Shown: one piece after another, positions 1 to 7,434 of the stretch
How the letters are laid out: every line of letters begins with the position of its first letter
How positions within the stretch are numbered: position 1 is the stretch's first letter
NCBI RefSeq assembly: GCF_004332155.1
Contig: NZ_SJDV01000002.1
Span: 262,193 to 326,192, forward strand
Direction of reading: 5' to 3'
Origin: Gramella sp. KN1008
GTDB taxonomy: Bacteria; Bacteroidota; Bacteroidia; Flavobacteriales; Flavobacteriaceae
Length of the DNA: 64,000 nt
Made by a program: the position numbers and the translations under genes
Notes under the pieces: generated by a model
Seen by the model: only the letters and a program-made list of their open reading frames with translations
Databases searched by the model: none
Told to the model about the DNA's origin: nothing

Positions 1-182
1 AGAAGGAAGCTGTGCTCATGAGCCGAAGGCTTGCAGAAGAAGAAGGTATTTTTGCTGGAATGAGTAGTGGTGGTGCCGCAGCCGCGGCAATTCGACTTTG
101 TGATGAACTCGATAGCGGATTGGTGGTAAGTATAGTGTGTGACAGGGGAGACCGGTATCTATCTTCAGACCTTTTTGAATAA
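1..182 (+). CDS. Cysteine synthase (CysM/CysK type), C-terminal fragment
   Basis: This is the 3' end of a gene that begins left of the window; the reading frame runs from base 3 to a TAA at 180-182, about 59 residues. The segment GIFAGMSSGGAAAAA is the glycine-rich phosphate-cradle region near the C terminus of PLP-dependent O-acetylserine sulfhydrylases, and the tail DRGDRYLSSDLF is the usual ending of the family (VxxxDxGxRYLS). The enzyme makes cysteine from O-acetylserine and sulfide in the cytoplasm. Too little is visible to separate CysK from CysM, although the DRGDRYLSS ending is more CysM-like. Family assignment is firm; catalytic lysine and substrate loop lie outside the window. Confidence 0.85.
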   Translation, partial: KEAVLMSRRLAEEEGIFAGMSSGGAAAAAIRLCDELDSGLVVSIVCDRGDRYLSSDLFE

Positions 183-189
183 AAGAAAG

Positions 190-320
190 AGCTGTGTGAA
201 GATATTAGCGTTAACTTTGTGATTATAGATCTGAGAGATCAGTATAATTATTAACTACTATTATATTTTAACACTTTCTGTCTTATGAGATTGACAGACG
301 CTTAAAATCTTCACACAGCT
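190..320. repeat. Long imperfect inverted repeat between convergent genes
   Basis: A perfect 14-base arm (AGCTGTGTGAAGAT, 190-203) is repeated in inverted orientation at 307-320. Pairing continues inward after one mismatch (TTAGCG at 205-210 against CGCTTAA at 299-305 with one bulged T). Inside lies a second small inverted repeat, TCTGTC/GACAGA at about 278-299. The element fills the space between the cysteine synthase stop and the stop of the next, convergent gene. It could be a bidirectional 3' structure, a small structured RNA or a MITE-like element. No obvious target-site duplication is seen. Confidence 0.6.
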
Positions 321-340
321 TAAGCTTAATTAGAAATATA

Positions 341-901
341 TTAATACTTCTCAATTGTAGCCACACCTATACCAGAAGCACTGGCAGGAGTGATTTTTAA
401 TCTTTCTTTGTCTTTTCCTCTTTGAAGATCAATAAGATACTTTTCTCTGTCCAAATTATCTGCCATACCAGATGCAACATATTTGTTCTTGGTCATAGTC
501 CAACCTTCATATTGGGCATATACCTGGTTACGAATGGCTGGAGGTAGCGGTACATTTTTGAACCTTTGATAGGTTTTTTCAAGATTTCCGTCATTGTCAT
601 AAGAAGCTAACAGGATACCGTTGCTACTTTTAACGGTTATTCTCACCTGATCATTATCTTCTCCTACTGCTCGCATGAAACGATGAATGTCAAAATTTTC
701 CTGAAGGAATTTAACCGCATTGGACTGGAATTGCTTGGCGTAAACTTCTTTTACTTTAACAATTCCGTTGGCATAATCTTCAAAAACGATCTGAGCTGTG
801 GGCTCAAATGTTAATTCAGCCTCTTCCAGCTGAATGATCTGTGCATTAGATGTGTAGACAAATCCTGCAACTAATAGCAACAATGTGATGAACTTTTTCA
901 T
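341..901 (-). CDS. Secreted protein, possibly PepSY-like
   Basis: A 186-residue protein with a clear signal peptide (KKFITLLLLVAGFVYTSNAQ, cleavage after Ala-20) and no further membrane segment, so it should be periplasmic or surface exposed. The mature part has a centre of the type 'sxDxxGxLxxTyxxFKxxxLPxxIRNQVYAQYxGW', which resembles the PepSY-like/beta-lactamase-inhibitor fold of many small Bacteroidota exported proteins. I infer that fold only from this pattern. It stands alone as a minus-strand gene between the inverted repeat at 190-320 and the Crp/Fnr gene; its upstream space (902-1004) is shared with no other start. Function unknown. Confidence 0.7.
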   Translation of the reverse strand: MKKFITLLLLVAGFVYTSNAQIIQLEEAELTFEPTAQIVFEDYANGIVKVKEVYAKQFQSNAVKFLQENFDIHRFMRAVGEDNDQVRITVKSSNGILLASYDNDGNLEKTYQRFKNVPLPPAIRNQVYAQYEGWTMTKNKYVASGMADNLDREKYLIDLQRGKDKERLKITPASASGIGVATIEKY

Positions 902-1004
902 GATGTAAAGTTTTAATTGATGAATAAATAATTATTGAATGAGGCAGCAAGATAAGTAGGATTACCGAATTTTTAAACTACCTAAGTAGCACAAAAACAA
1001 GTAT

Positions 1005-1718
1005 TTAAAGTTTTCTGTTTTGATTTTCCAGTTCTTTGAGAAGGAGAGAGACATCCTTTATCTCAACCTGTTTTCTCGCAATTTTTATAGAACCATTTTT
1101 CTTTAGTTTCTGTAGATGACGATTCACCACCGCTCTTGTTGAACCAATAAGATTTGCAATTTCTTTGTTAGGAAGATCATTAATATGTTCCAGTTGATTG
1201 GAATTATGATTGATATTGTTAAGCAATAATTTCAAAAGCCGGGTGGAGATATCGGTAAAGATCAGTTGTGATACATTGTTTTCCAGCATACGCATAAGTT
1301 TACCGGCATAGGATAAAAAATTCTGATATTGTACCGGGTTATTTATTAACCACGATCTGAGCTTATCCATGGGGATAGCCAGAACCTTAATATTATCCAG
1401 GCATTCATAATAGACCTTATGAGGAGTTCCGTCCATAAGACAAAAAAGGTCAAATACATCACACTTCTTTAAAAGAAATAGTGTATGCTCCTTTTCACTG
1501 AATTCATCCACATTGTACATCTTAATGCGTCCTGAGACCACTATATAGAAATGGTAAAGAAATTTTTGATGATTGATAACACAGGTTTCCTTGGGCCATT
1601 TTTCTTCATGAAAGTCTATTAGAAAGTCTTTCCAGTTGTCGGAGGTCAACCCGCTGAAAAGCTCACATTTCTCTAATGTGGAACCATACTTCTCAAATAA
1701 TAAACTTCCTGAAGTCAA
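1005..1718 (-). CDS. Crp/Fnr family transcriptional regulator
   Basis: A 237-residue regulator. The first ~150 residues form a cyclic-nucleotide-binding-type beta-roll (FLYHFYIVVSGRIKMYNV and the following DVFDLFCLMDG segment), then a long dimerisation helix (about 130-160) and a C-terminal winged helix with the recognition region NKEIANLIGSTRAVVNRHL (about 185-205). The glutamate and arginine that bind cAMP in CRP are not evident, and no cysteine cluster for an Fnr iron-sulfur centre is seen, so the effector is unknown. It is transcribed away from the helicase gene. Many Bacteroidota regulators of this class act in redox or anaerobic responses; that is family knowledge, not read from this sequence. 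Confidence 0.88.
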   Translation of the reverse strand: MTSGSLLFEKYGSTLEKCELFSGLTSDNWKDFLIDFHEEKWPKETCVINHQKFLYHFYIVVSGRIKMYNVDEFSEKEHTLFLLKKCDVFDLFCLMDGTPHKVYYECLDNIKVLAIPMDKLRSWLINNPVQYQNFLSYAGKLMRMLENNVSQLIFTDISTRLLKLLLNNINHNSNQLEHINDLPNKEIANLIGSTRAVVNRHLQKLKKNGSIKIARKQVEIKDVSLLLKELENQNRKL

Positions 1719-1870
1719 AATCTTCGATATTTTATAGTTAATAAATTCAGGGGGGTGGAATTTCCGGTTGGGAAAATCTAAAATAAGTTCGAGGCGAATA
1801 TTGCAACGCTAAATTTACAATAATTTTATATCAATGTGCTTTAATGGGGGAGGAGAATATTCCCCTATTT

Positions 1871-1902
1871 TTTGAGATAAGCTTAAAAATGCCTTACTTT
1901 TG
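1871..1902 (+). promoter_or_regulatory. Bacteroidota promoter of the helicase gene
   Basis: TTTG at 1871-1874 and TACTTTTG at 1895-1902, separated by 20 bases, match the Bacteroidota consensus -33 TTTG and -7 TAnnTTTG exactly. Transcription would start near 1908-1910, about 20 bases before the ATG at 1928. This also argues against an upstream start at 1844, which would lie before the transcript begins. Confidence 0.75.
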
Positions 1903-1927
1903 CAAAATTGCTTACTTAAAGGAATTT

Positions 1928-3442
1928 ATGGCGGTAGAAACATTTGGAATTGAAAAGAAGAAAGTAGATAAGGAATTATATGGCTATCAGCAAAAGGATA
2001 TAAATAAGATATTCGGGGTCATAGATGAGCACCCTGAAAGATATAACCTACTGTATCAGCTTCCCACCGGGGGAGGAAAGACGGTGATATTTTCCCAGAT
2101 CACTAGAGAATATATTCAGCGCACCAATAAAAAGGTTCTTATCCTTACGCACCGAATAGAATTGTGTAAACAGACTTCCAAAATGCTTTCGGGTTTTGGA
2201 GTGAGAAACAAGATCATTAACAGTAAGGTGAAAGAGCTGCCAGATCAGGACGATTATATGTGTTTCGTGGCAATGGTAGAAACTCTTAATAACCGGCTCA
2301 ATGATGAAAAACTAAAGATTAATGACATAGGCCTGGTCATCATTGACGAGGCTCATTACAATTCTTTCAGGAAACTTTTCAAATTCTTTGAGAATTGTTT
2401 CATTCTTGGAGTAACAGCTACCCCTTTAAGCTCAAATATTAAACTTCCCATGAAGGATAATTACAGGGAGCTTATCGTGGGGGATTCCATACAGTCACTT
2501 ATTGAAAAAGGATTTCTTGCCAGGGCGAATATCTACAGTTACAATGTAGGGCTTACTTCACTTAAAGTTGGAATGAATGGAGATTACACGGTAAAATCTT
2601 CTGAAGAGCTCTACTCCAATTATAGTATGCAGGAGAAGCTTCTTACTGCCTATTATGAGAAATCCAAAGGTAAAAAGACGCTTATATTCAACAATGGGAT
2701 AAATACTTCGGTTGAAGTTTATCATACCTTTAAAAATGCGGGTCTTCCTATACGCCATCTTGACAATACGACCAGTAAGCAGGAAAGAAAGGATATACTA
2801 AAATGGTTTAAGCATACTCCAGATGCCATAGTGACTTCTGTTAGTATCCTCACCACCGGATTTGATGAGCCTACGGTTGAAACTATTATCCTTAACAGGG
2901 CTACCAAGTCACTCACCCTTTACTTCCAGATGATAGGTCGTGGATCAAGGGTTCTCAAAGACAAAGATGAGTTTACCGTTATTGATCTTGGTAATAATAT
3001 GGCCAGGTTTGGTCACTGGAGTACACCGGTAGACTGGAAACAGATCTTCCGTTCACCTGATTTCTATTTTGAGAATCTCCTTAGTGATGAAGAGATAGAA
3101 AGAGAGTTCCAGTATGAGATGCCTCCTGAAATTCGCGAAAAATTCTCGAAGACCGAGGATGTAAGTTTCAATATTGAAGAAGCTTATGACGAGGTTATAA
3201 AAAAAGGACTTAAATCCAAATCAGTGCTCGAATGGTCTTTAGACCAGCATGTAAAAATGTGTGTGGAAAACAGCGAAGATGTATTTGATGCCCGTATCCT
3301 TGCAAAGGAACTCAAGGACGATATATCCTCCCGTATCAAGCAATATTCTTATTGCATAAGCAAAAGCACCAAAAATTACAGGGATTGGCTGGAAGAAGAT
3401 TATTCAAGAAAATTAAGGATGCAGATCAATAAGGAGTTTTAG
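1928..3442 (+). CDS. DEAH-box superfamily II helicase
   Basis: A 504-residue protein from the ATG at 1928. Motif Q-like GYQQKDINKIF is followed by Walker A QLPTGGGKT, motif Ia TLTHRIEL-type segment, Walker B VIIDEAHY, motif III GVTATP, and the C-terminal helicase domain with motif V TSVSILTTGFDEP and motif VI QMIGRGSR. These place it with the YprA/RadD-like DEAD/DEAH helicases that restart from double-stranded nucleic acid. The frame is open to 1844, but the promoter at 1871-1902 supports the start at 1928 (MAVETFGIE). Its last four bases overlap the end of the convergent DoxX-like gene. Substrate and pathway cannot be told from sequence alone. Confidence 0.88.
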   Translation: MAVETFGIEKKKVDKELYGYQQKDINKIFGVIDEHPERYNLLYQLPTGGGKTVIFSQITREYIQRTNKKVLILTHRIELCKQTSKMLSGFGVRNKIINSKVKELPDQDDYMCFVAMVETLNNRLNDEKLKINDIGLVIIDEAHYNSFRKLFKFFENCFILGVTATPLSSNIKLPMKDNYRELIVGDSIQSLIEKGFLARANIYSYNVGLTSLKVGMNGDYTVKSSEELYSNYSMQEKLLTAYYEKSKGKKTLIFNNGINTSVEVYHTFKNAGLPIRHLDNTTSKQERKDILKWFKHTPDAIVTSVSILTTGFDEPTVETIILNRATKSLTLYFQMIGRGSRVLKDKDEFTVIDLGNNMARFGHWSTPVDWKQIFRSPDFYFENLLSDEEIEREFQYEMPPEIREKFSKTEDVSFNIEEAYDEVIKKGLKSKSVLEWSLDQHVKMCVENSEDVFDARILAKELKDDISSRIKQYSYCISKSTKNYRDWLEEDYSRKLRMQINKEF

Positions 3443-3933
3443 GAGTCAGATTCGGTGTCGGCTGATTTTATATCTTTTTTTACGAATTCTGGCTCGCGAA
3501 CACTACCGCCAACTACGATAGCCGCACTTATAATTATTAAGTTTTTAATTATATACTGGCCTTCCATACTTAACTGGTAGGGAATATTTGTAAAACATAT
3601 TTCCGGCAGAATAATAAAAGGAAGAAATGTTCCCGGCATCTGAAATATAAGCAGGAGGAGAGCCAGTCTTATTGTAACCCGGAAACACAGGAATAAACCT
3701 ATAAGCACCTCCCAAACCCCAAGTACAGGAATAAAAATTTCGGGATCAAACCAGAATACGGTAGCTGCCACAACATCTTCTGCCGGACTGTCTCCTGTTA
3801 TTTTTAAGAAGCCAAACCAGATAAAAATCAGTGCCAGAGAATACCTTAGAATTGGTTTCCCGTGAACATACATCCAACGGGAGATCCTAATATCCCATTG
3901 TTCGATTTTTGATAGGTTAGATTTTTTGCTCAC
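3439..3933 (-). CDS. DoxX/DUF417-like four-helix membrane protein
   Basis: A 164-residue integral membrane protein with about four hydrophobic segments: RYSLALIFIWFGFLKITG, the IFIPVLGVWEVLIGLFLCF region, a RLALLLLIFQMPGTFLPF segment and NLIIISAAIVVGGSV. The order and the 'sLxxIFixFGxxKitG' opening are typical of the DoxX/DUF417 group. Members have been linked to redox or thiol stress, but biochemical roles are poorly defined. The C terminus is charged and cytoplasmic. It ends inside the last codons of the convergent helicase gene (4-base overlap). No partner enzyme lies beside it. Confidence 0.72.
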   Translation of the reverse strand: MSKKSNLSKIEQWDIRISRWMYVHGKPILRYSLALIFIWFGFLKITGDSPAEDVVAATVFWFDPEIFIPVLGVWEVLIGLFLCFRVTIRLALLLLIFQMPGTFLPFIILPEICFTNIPYQLSMEGQYIIKNLIIISAAIVVGGSVREPEFVKKDIKSADTESDS

Positions 3934-4012
3934 CTGACGGCTTTTTTATTTTCCTTATCAACTAAATGTAGGTGGATTAAATCTAGTAAAGCATTAAGAA
4001 GTGGAAAAACTT

Positions 4013-6319
4013 TTACGGATTATTATCATCCTTTTTTCCGAATAAACGTTTAAAGAAACCTTTTTTCTTTTTCTTTTTTTCAGGCTTTTCCTGTCTCCTG
4101 TCCTCTTTATTACCGGAAAACAAGCGTTCAAAGAAGTTATCCCGTTCTTCAGGTGGACATTCCATCATTTCAGCCAGTTGGGGTGAAAGAGGCGCAAAAC
4201 GAGCATTGGTTATTTTGTTAAAAGCTTTATCTGCATTCATCTTCTGCATAAGACCTGCAAATATGGGTAAGGCTGAATTGGCACCCTGTCCAATGGAGGT
4301 GTTCCTGAAGCCTATGCGGTGATCATCACTGCCAACCCAGGTTACACAAACCAGTTCGGGATTCATCCCAACAAACCATCCATCTTTATTATCCTGAGTG
4401 GTTCCCGTCTTACCGGCAAGGTCGTTCCTTAAACCGTAGCGGTATCTAAGCCTGGCTGCAGTTCCTTCGTTAACCGTGGCCTGCATCATGTTGATCATTA
4501 TTTTTCGGGTCTCTTCAGAGAAAGCCCTGGATTTAGCAATTTCTGGTTCAAATTCAGCCAGAATATTGCCGTTGGCATCTTCAATTCTGGTAATATAATA
4601 AGGTTCGGAGTATCGTCCGTCGTTTACAAAACTGGTATAGGCCGTAGTAAGGTCACTTATGCTTAGGGAAGCTGTTCCCAGGGCTATTGACGGAACCGCA
4701 GGCAGATCAGATTCAATTCCCATATTTCGGGCCTGTCTTATTACATTGCCTATACCGGTTTCCATAAGCACCTTAACGGCGATGGTATTCATGGATCGAC
4801 TTAAAGCGGTTTTCAGGTTGTAGTTCATGTGCGGATCATCTCCTTCAGAAGATGAGTTGGAGGGAGTCCAGCCCCCATCATAGGTAACCTCTCGAACCGA
4901 AAAATAGGTGCAGGGATCCATCCCGTTTTCCAGGGCAGCGGTATATACCACAGGTTTGAAGGTAGAACCCACCTGTCTTTTACTTTGCGCCACATGATCA
5001 TATTTAAAAAACCTGAAATCCACTCCGCCAACCCAGGCCTGGACTGCACCATTCTCAGGATCTACTGCCAGTAATCCGGCATTAAGAAATTTGAGGTAAT
5101 GTGAGATACTATCCAGGGTGCTGACATTTTCAGTCTTCATACCTTTATATTCAAAAAGCTCTGTGGGACGAGGCTCTTCAAGCTTTTTCATGATCTCATC
5201 TTCGCCCAGTCCTTTTTTAAGCAGTTTCTGATAGCTTTCTGAAGCTTTAATGGCATCGTCAAGGATCTTTTTGTTCCTTACCCAGGGCGCGTAATTGCCA
5301 TAAGACTTTTCATGCTGTTCCTGTAAAACAGCCAAATGTTCGATCATAGCTTCTTCGGCAAGCTGCTGCATCCTGTAATTAAGAGTGGTGTGAACAATCA
5401 GTCCGTCGCGATAGATATTGTATTTTTTTCCGTCTTTATTTTTTAAGGTGTCGAGTATCCCTGATACCTTTTTTCTGATCTGCTCCCTGAAATATGGCGC
5501 GATTCCCTCATCATGACTGTAACTTTTATAATCCAGTATAAGGGGGAGCAGTTTAATTTCTTCGGCTTGCTGTTCAGTTAAATATCCGTATTTGGTCATT
5601 TGCATGATAACCACATCACGCCTTAAACGGCTCCTTTCCGGAAAGATACGGGGGTTGTAATAATGACTGGCTTTAAGCATTCCAACAAGTACAGCGGCTT
5701 CTTCGAGTTTAAGTTCAGATGTGTTCTTATCAAAGAATTTGAGAGAAGCACTTTCTATTCCATAGGTATTGTCGCTAAAAGGTACTGTATTGAAATAAAG
5801 CTCGATTATCTCATCCTTCGTATAGATATCTTCCAGCCTCTTTGCAATTATCGCTTCCTGCATCTTATTGATCACAATCCCGAAAACCCCAAAATCGCGC
5901 CGGCCGTAAATATTCTTGGCCAGTTGAAGAGTGATGGTGCTACCACCTCCTGCCGATTCATCCTGCAACAGGATGGATTTGAAGAAAACACGTAATAAAC
6001 TGCGGTTATCTATACCATCGTGTTCATAGAAACGTGCATCTTCAGTGGCTATAAGAGCATTGATAAGGTGGGAGGGAAGCTGGGAGAAATTGATGGGCTG
6101 GCGATCATACACATAGAATTTACCAATAAGTTCCCCGTTAGCCGCCAGTACCTGGGTAGCCTTATTTTGGTTTAGTTCTGTAAGTTCCTGTGAAGAAGGG
6201 ATCTTACCCCACACTCCAAAATAGATACTTCCAAAGAATAAAAAGAAAAGGGCTATTAAACTTAGAAGAATTATCAGAGCCCATTTGATTCTGGGGTGCC
6301 TTTTTATTTTATCTAGCAT
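4013..6319 (-). CDS. Class A penicillin-binding protein (PBP1A type)
   Basis: A 768-residue bifunctional peptidoglycan synthase. A short cytoplasmic tail and one membrane anchor (residues ~12-35) precede the GT51 glycosyltransferase domain, recognised by ATEDARFYEHDGID and GGSTITLQLAKNI. The transpeptidase domain follows with the active-site SxxK in GSTFKPVVYTAAL, SxN in LSRSMNT and KTG in LAGKTGTTQDNKDGWF. The C-terminal ~40 residues are very lysine-rich (PEKKKKKKGFFKRLFGKKD), a likely membrane-surface or DNA/lipid-contact tail. It acts in the inner membrane/periplasm, polymerising and cross-linking glycan strands. It is the first gene downstream of the short-peptide array, but a strong terminator (6410-6437) separates them, so it should have its own promoter within 6320-6409. 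Confidence 0.95.
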   Translation of the reverse strand: MLDKIKRHPRIKWALIILLSLIALFFLFFGSIYFGVWGKIPSSQELTELNQNKATQVLAANGELIGKFYVYDRQPINFSQLPSHLINALIATEDARFYEHDGIDNRSLLRVFFKSILLQDESAGGGSTITLQLAKNIYGRRDFGVFGIVINKMQEAIIAKRLEDIYTKDEIIELYFNTVPFSDNTYGIESASLKFFDKNTSELKLEEAAVLVGMLKASHYYNPRIFPERSRLRRDVVIMQMTKYGYLTEQQAEEIKLLPLILDYKSYSHDEGIAPYFREQIRKKVSGILDTLKNKDGKKYNIYRDGLIVHTTLNYRMQQLAEEAMIEHLAVLQEQHEKSYGNYAPWVRNKKILDDAIKASESYQKLLKKGLGEDEIMKKLEEPRPTELFEYKGMKTENVSTLDSISHYLKFLNAGLLAVDPENGAVQAWVGGVDFRFFKYDHVAQSKRQVGSTFKPVVYTAALENGMDPCTYFSVREVTYDGGWTPSNSSSEGDDPHMNYNLKTALSRSMNTIAVKVLMETGIGNVIRQARNMGIESDLPAVPSIALGTASLSISDLTTAYTSFVNDGRYSEPYYITRIEDANGNILAEFEPEIAKSRAFSEETRKIMINMMQATVNEGTAARLRYRYGLRNDLAGKTGTTQDNKDGWFVGMNPELVCVTWVGSDDHRIGFRNTSIGQGANSALPIFAGLMQKMNADKAFNKITNARFAPLSPQLAEMMECPPEERDNFFERLFSGNKEDRRQEKPEKKKKKKGFFKRLFGKKDDNNP

Positions 6320-6409
6320 TTATCTGAATGTAATAGCTGCAAATAAACAAATGTTTAAAGCAGTTCATCCAATTTTAAGCTTATTTTAATGTTTTTTAAC
6401 CAAAAATTA

Positions 6410-6437
6410 TAGCCGGTAAACCACAGTTTACCGGCTA
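6410..6437 (-). terminator. Rho-independent terminator of the short-peptide array
   Basis: TAGCCGGTAAAC (6410-6421) and GTTTACCGGCTA (6426-6437) form a perfect 12-bp stem with a CACA loop. On the minus strand the stem is followed by ATAATTTTTGG, giving a short U-tract. It lies 38 bases after the last stop codon of the five-gene array and before the PBP gene. Confidence 0.8.
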
Positions 6438-6474
6438 GGTTGAAATAGTTTTCATACGAGGGGATTTTTAAGGA

Positions 6475-6609
6475 TTATGCGTATCTTCTTCTGGAGTACC
6501 AGCACAATCTGCCACTAGTACTTTTTGAATTGAGAAATGCCTTTCGATGAGTTAAATTACCTTCTCTTACTATTGCAAAATCCTGAATGATGTTAGATAA
6601 AGCAGTCAT
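6475..6609 (-). CDS. Short array peptide 1 (44 aa, unknown)
   Basis: A 44-residue open frame from ATG at 6609 to TAA at 6475. It begins MTALSNIIQDFAIVREGN, has a middle KAFLNSK and ends CWYSRRRYA. It aligns without gaps with the next two genes (both also exactly 44 aa): shared N-terminal MTALxNIIxDF, central EGNLTH and xxFLN, and a basic aromatic end WYSRRR. Equal length, gapless alignment and the conserved spacer before the start (ATTCATCAATC just 5' of ATG) support real translation. No signal peptide, membrane helix or cysteine pair is present. It is the last gene of the array and the most diverged of the three long copies. No function is known to me. Confidence 0.65.
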   Translation of the reverse strand: MTALSNIIQDFAIVREGNLTHRKAFLNSKSTSGRLCWYSRRRYA

Positions 6610-6643
6610 GATTGATGAATTCTGATTGATGATTTATGATGAA

Positions 6644-6778
6644 TTAATTAAAGCGTCTTCTGCTATACCAAATATTATGGCAGTCAGAGTTCTTAAGGTT
6701 CAAAAATGGCCTGTGATGAGTAAGGTTGCCTTCTTTTCCCAGGCCAAAGTCTTTGATGATGTTAGTTAAAGCTGTCAT
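6644..6778 (-). CDS. Short array peptide 2 (44 aa, unknown)
   Basis: A 44-residue frame with ATG at 6778 and TAA at 6644. It starts MTALTNIIKDFGLGKEGN, continues HHRPFLNLKNS and ends IWYSRRRFN. It is closest to peptide 1 at both ends and to peptide 3 in the middle (RPFLNLKNS is identical to peptide 3). Thirty-four bases separate its stop from the start of peptide 1, and the spacer consists of TTGATGA-like units. It is strongly basic near the C terminus and otherwise polar, so a soluble nucleic-acid- or protein-binding peptide is conceivable, but that is speculation. Confidence 0.68.
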   Translation of the reverse strand: MTALTNIIKDFGLGKEGNLTHHRPFLNLKNSDCHNIWYSRRRFN

Positions 6779-6808
6779 GATTAATGAATAATGTTGATGA
6801 TTGATGAT

Positions 6809-6943
6809 TTACGCAATTTGTCGGTTATTATACCAGTTCAAATGAATGGTCGAGTTCTTAAGGTTGAGGAAGGGTCTTCTGTTGGTGATTCCCGCTTCAT
6901 TACCTGTTCCAAAATCCTGTATGATACTATCTAAGGTTCGCAT
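6809..6943 (-). CDS. Short array peptide 3 (44 aa, unknown)
   Basis: A 44-residue frame with ATG at 6943 and TAA at 6809. It starts MRTLDSIIQDFGTGNEAG, shares RRPFLNLKNS with peptide 2 and ends NWYNNRQIA, so the Trp-Tyr pair is kept while the arginine run is lost. Conservation of Ile-Ile-x-Asp-Phe, of Phe-Leu-Asn and of Trp-Tyr in all three copies against divergent DNA suggests purifying selection on protein sequence. The spacer to peptide 2 is 30 bases. Confidence 0.65.
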   Translation of the reverse strand: MRTLDSIIQDFGTGNEAGITNRRPFLNLKNSTIHLNWYNNRQIA

Positions 6944-6965
6944 GATTGATGAATTTAAATTTTGA

Positions 6966-7067
6966 TTAGATGAATCTTCTTCTACTTGATAAGCTGTATA
7001 GACTGGAACTAGCTTCTGTAGACATAAAATTTCTTCTGCTTTTGGTGTTTCTTACTAAAGTTGTCAT
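6966..7067 (-). CDS. Short array peptide 4 (33 aa, unknown)
   Basis: A 33-residue frame with ATG at 7067 and TAA at 6966. It starts MTTLVRNTKSRRNFMSTEA and ends LSSRRRFI. It pairs with peptide 5: the first ten residues (MTTLVRNTKS) are identical and FMxTEAxS is shared. The MTxL opening and RRRF-type ending also echo the 44-residue group, so the whole array may derive from one ancestor with a shortened middle. Serine- and arginine-rich, no signal peptide. The start is preceded by TTTATCAATC, the same spacer motif seen before peptides 1-3. Confidence 0.6.
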   Translation of the reverse strand: MTTLVRNTKSRRNFMSTEASSSLYSLSSRRRFI

Positions 7068-7112
7068 GATTGATAAATTTTAATTGATTGATGATTGATG
7101 AGTGATGAATTA

Positions 7113-7211
7113 TTATACAAATCTCCTTTTAAGGAAGCTGCTTTGTATTGAATTAGCTTCGGTATTCATAAATGATTTTCTGCTCTTGGTGTTTCTTACT
7201 AAAGTTGTCAT
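7113..7211 (-). CDS. Short array peptide 5 (32 aa, unknown), first in the array
   Basis: A 32-residue frame with ATG at 7211 and TAA at 7113. It starts MTTLVRNTKSRKSFMNTEA and ends FLKRRFV. As the most upstream gene it lacks the CATCAATC spacer motif and is instead preceded by AATTGAAATA. Near-identity of its first ten residues to peptide 4 shows recent tandem duplication. The array promoter should lie in 7212-7330; I could not find a full consensus there. Confidence 0.6.
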   Translation of the reverse strand: MTTLVRNTKSRKSFMNTEANSIQSSFLKRRFV

Positions 7212-7434
7212 TATTTCAATTTTTAATGATTGTGTTTACTTAATAGACGACGATAAAAAATATCTGTTACAGTACTATGCTATAAAAGGTACCCAATTAA
7301 CAATACTTTAACTTTTGCGTTAATTGCCTGTATATCATTTAAATGAGGTAAAACTAAGAGAATTCAAAGTATTGTTAATCTTTTTGAGACCCTGTCCCAT
7401 AGTTGTAATTTTAAATTCCAAAAAAATATTCTTC

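Noticed and set aside
1844..1927. N-terminal extension of the helicase
   Set aside because: The consensus promoter at 1871-1902 lies inside it, and the extension shows no helicase-like sequence.
7102..7311. 69-codon plus-strand frame over the peptide array
   Set aside because: It is antisense to peptide 5 and its upstream region, has an erratic hydrophobic composition, and the minus-strand frames are supported by paralogy.
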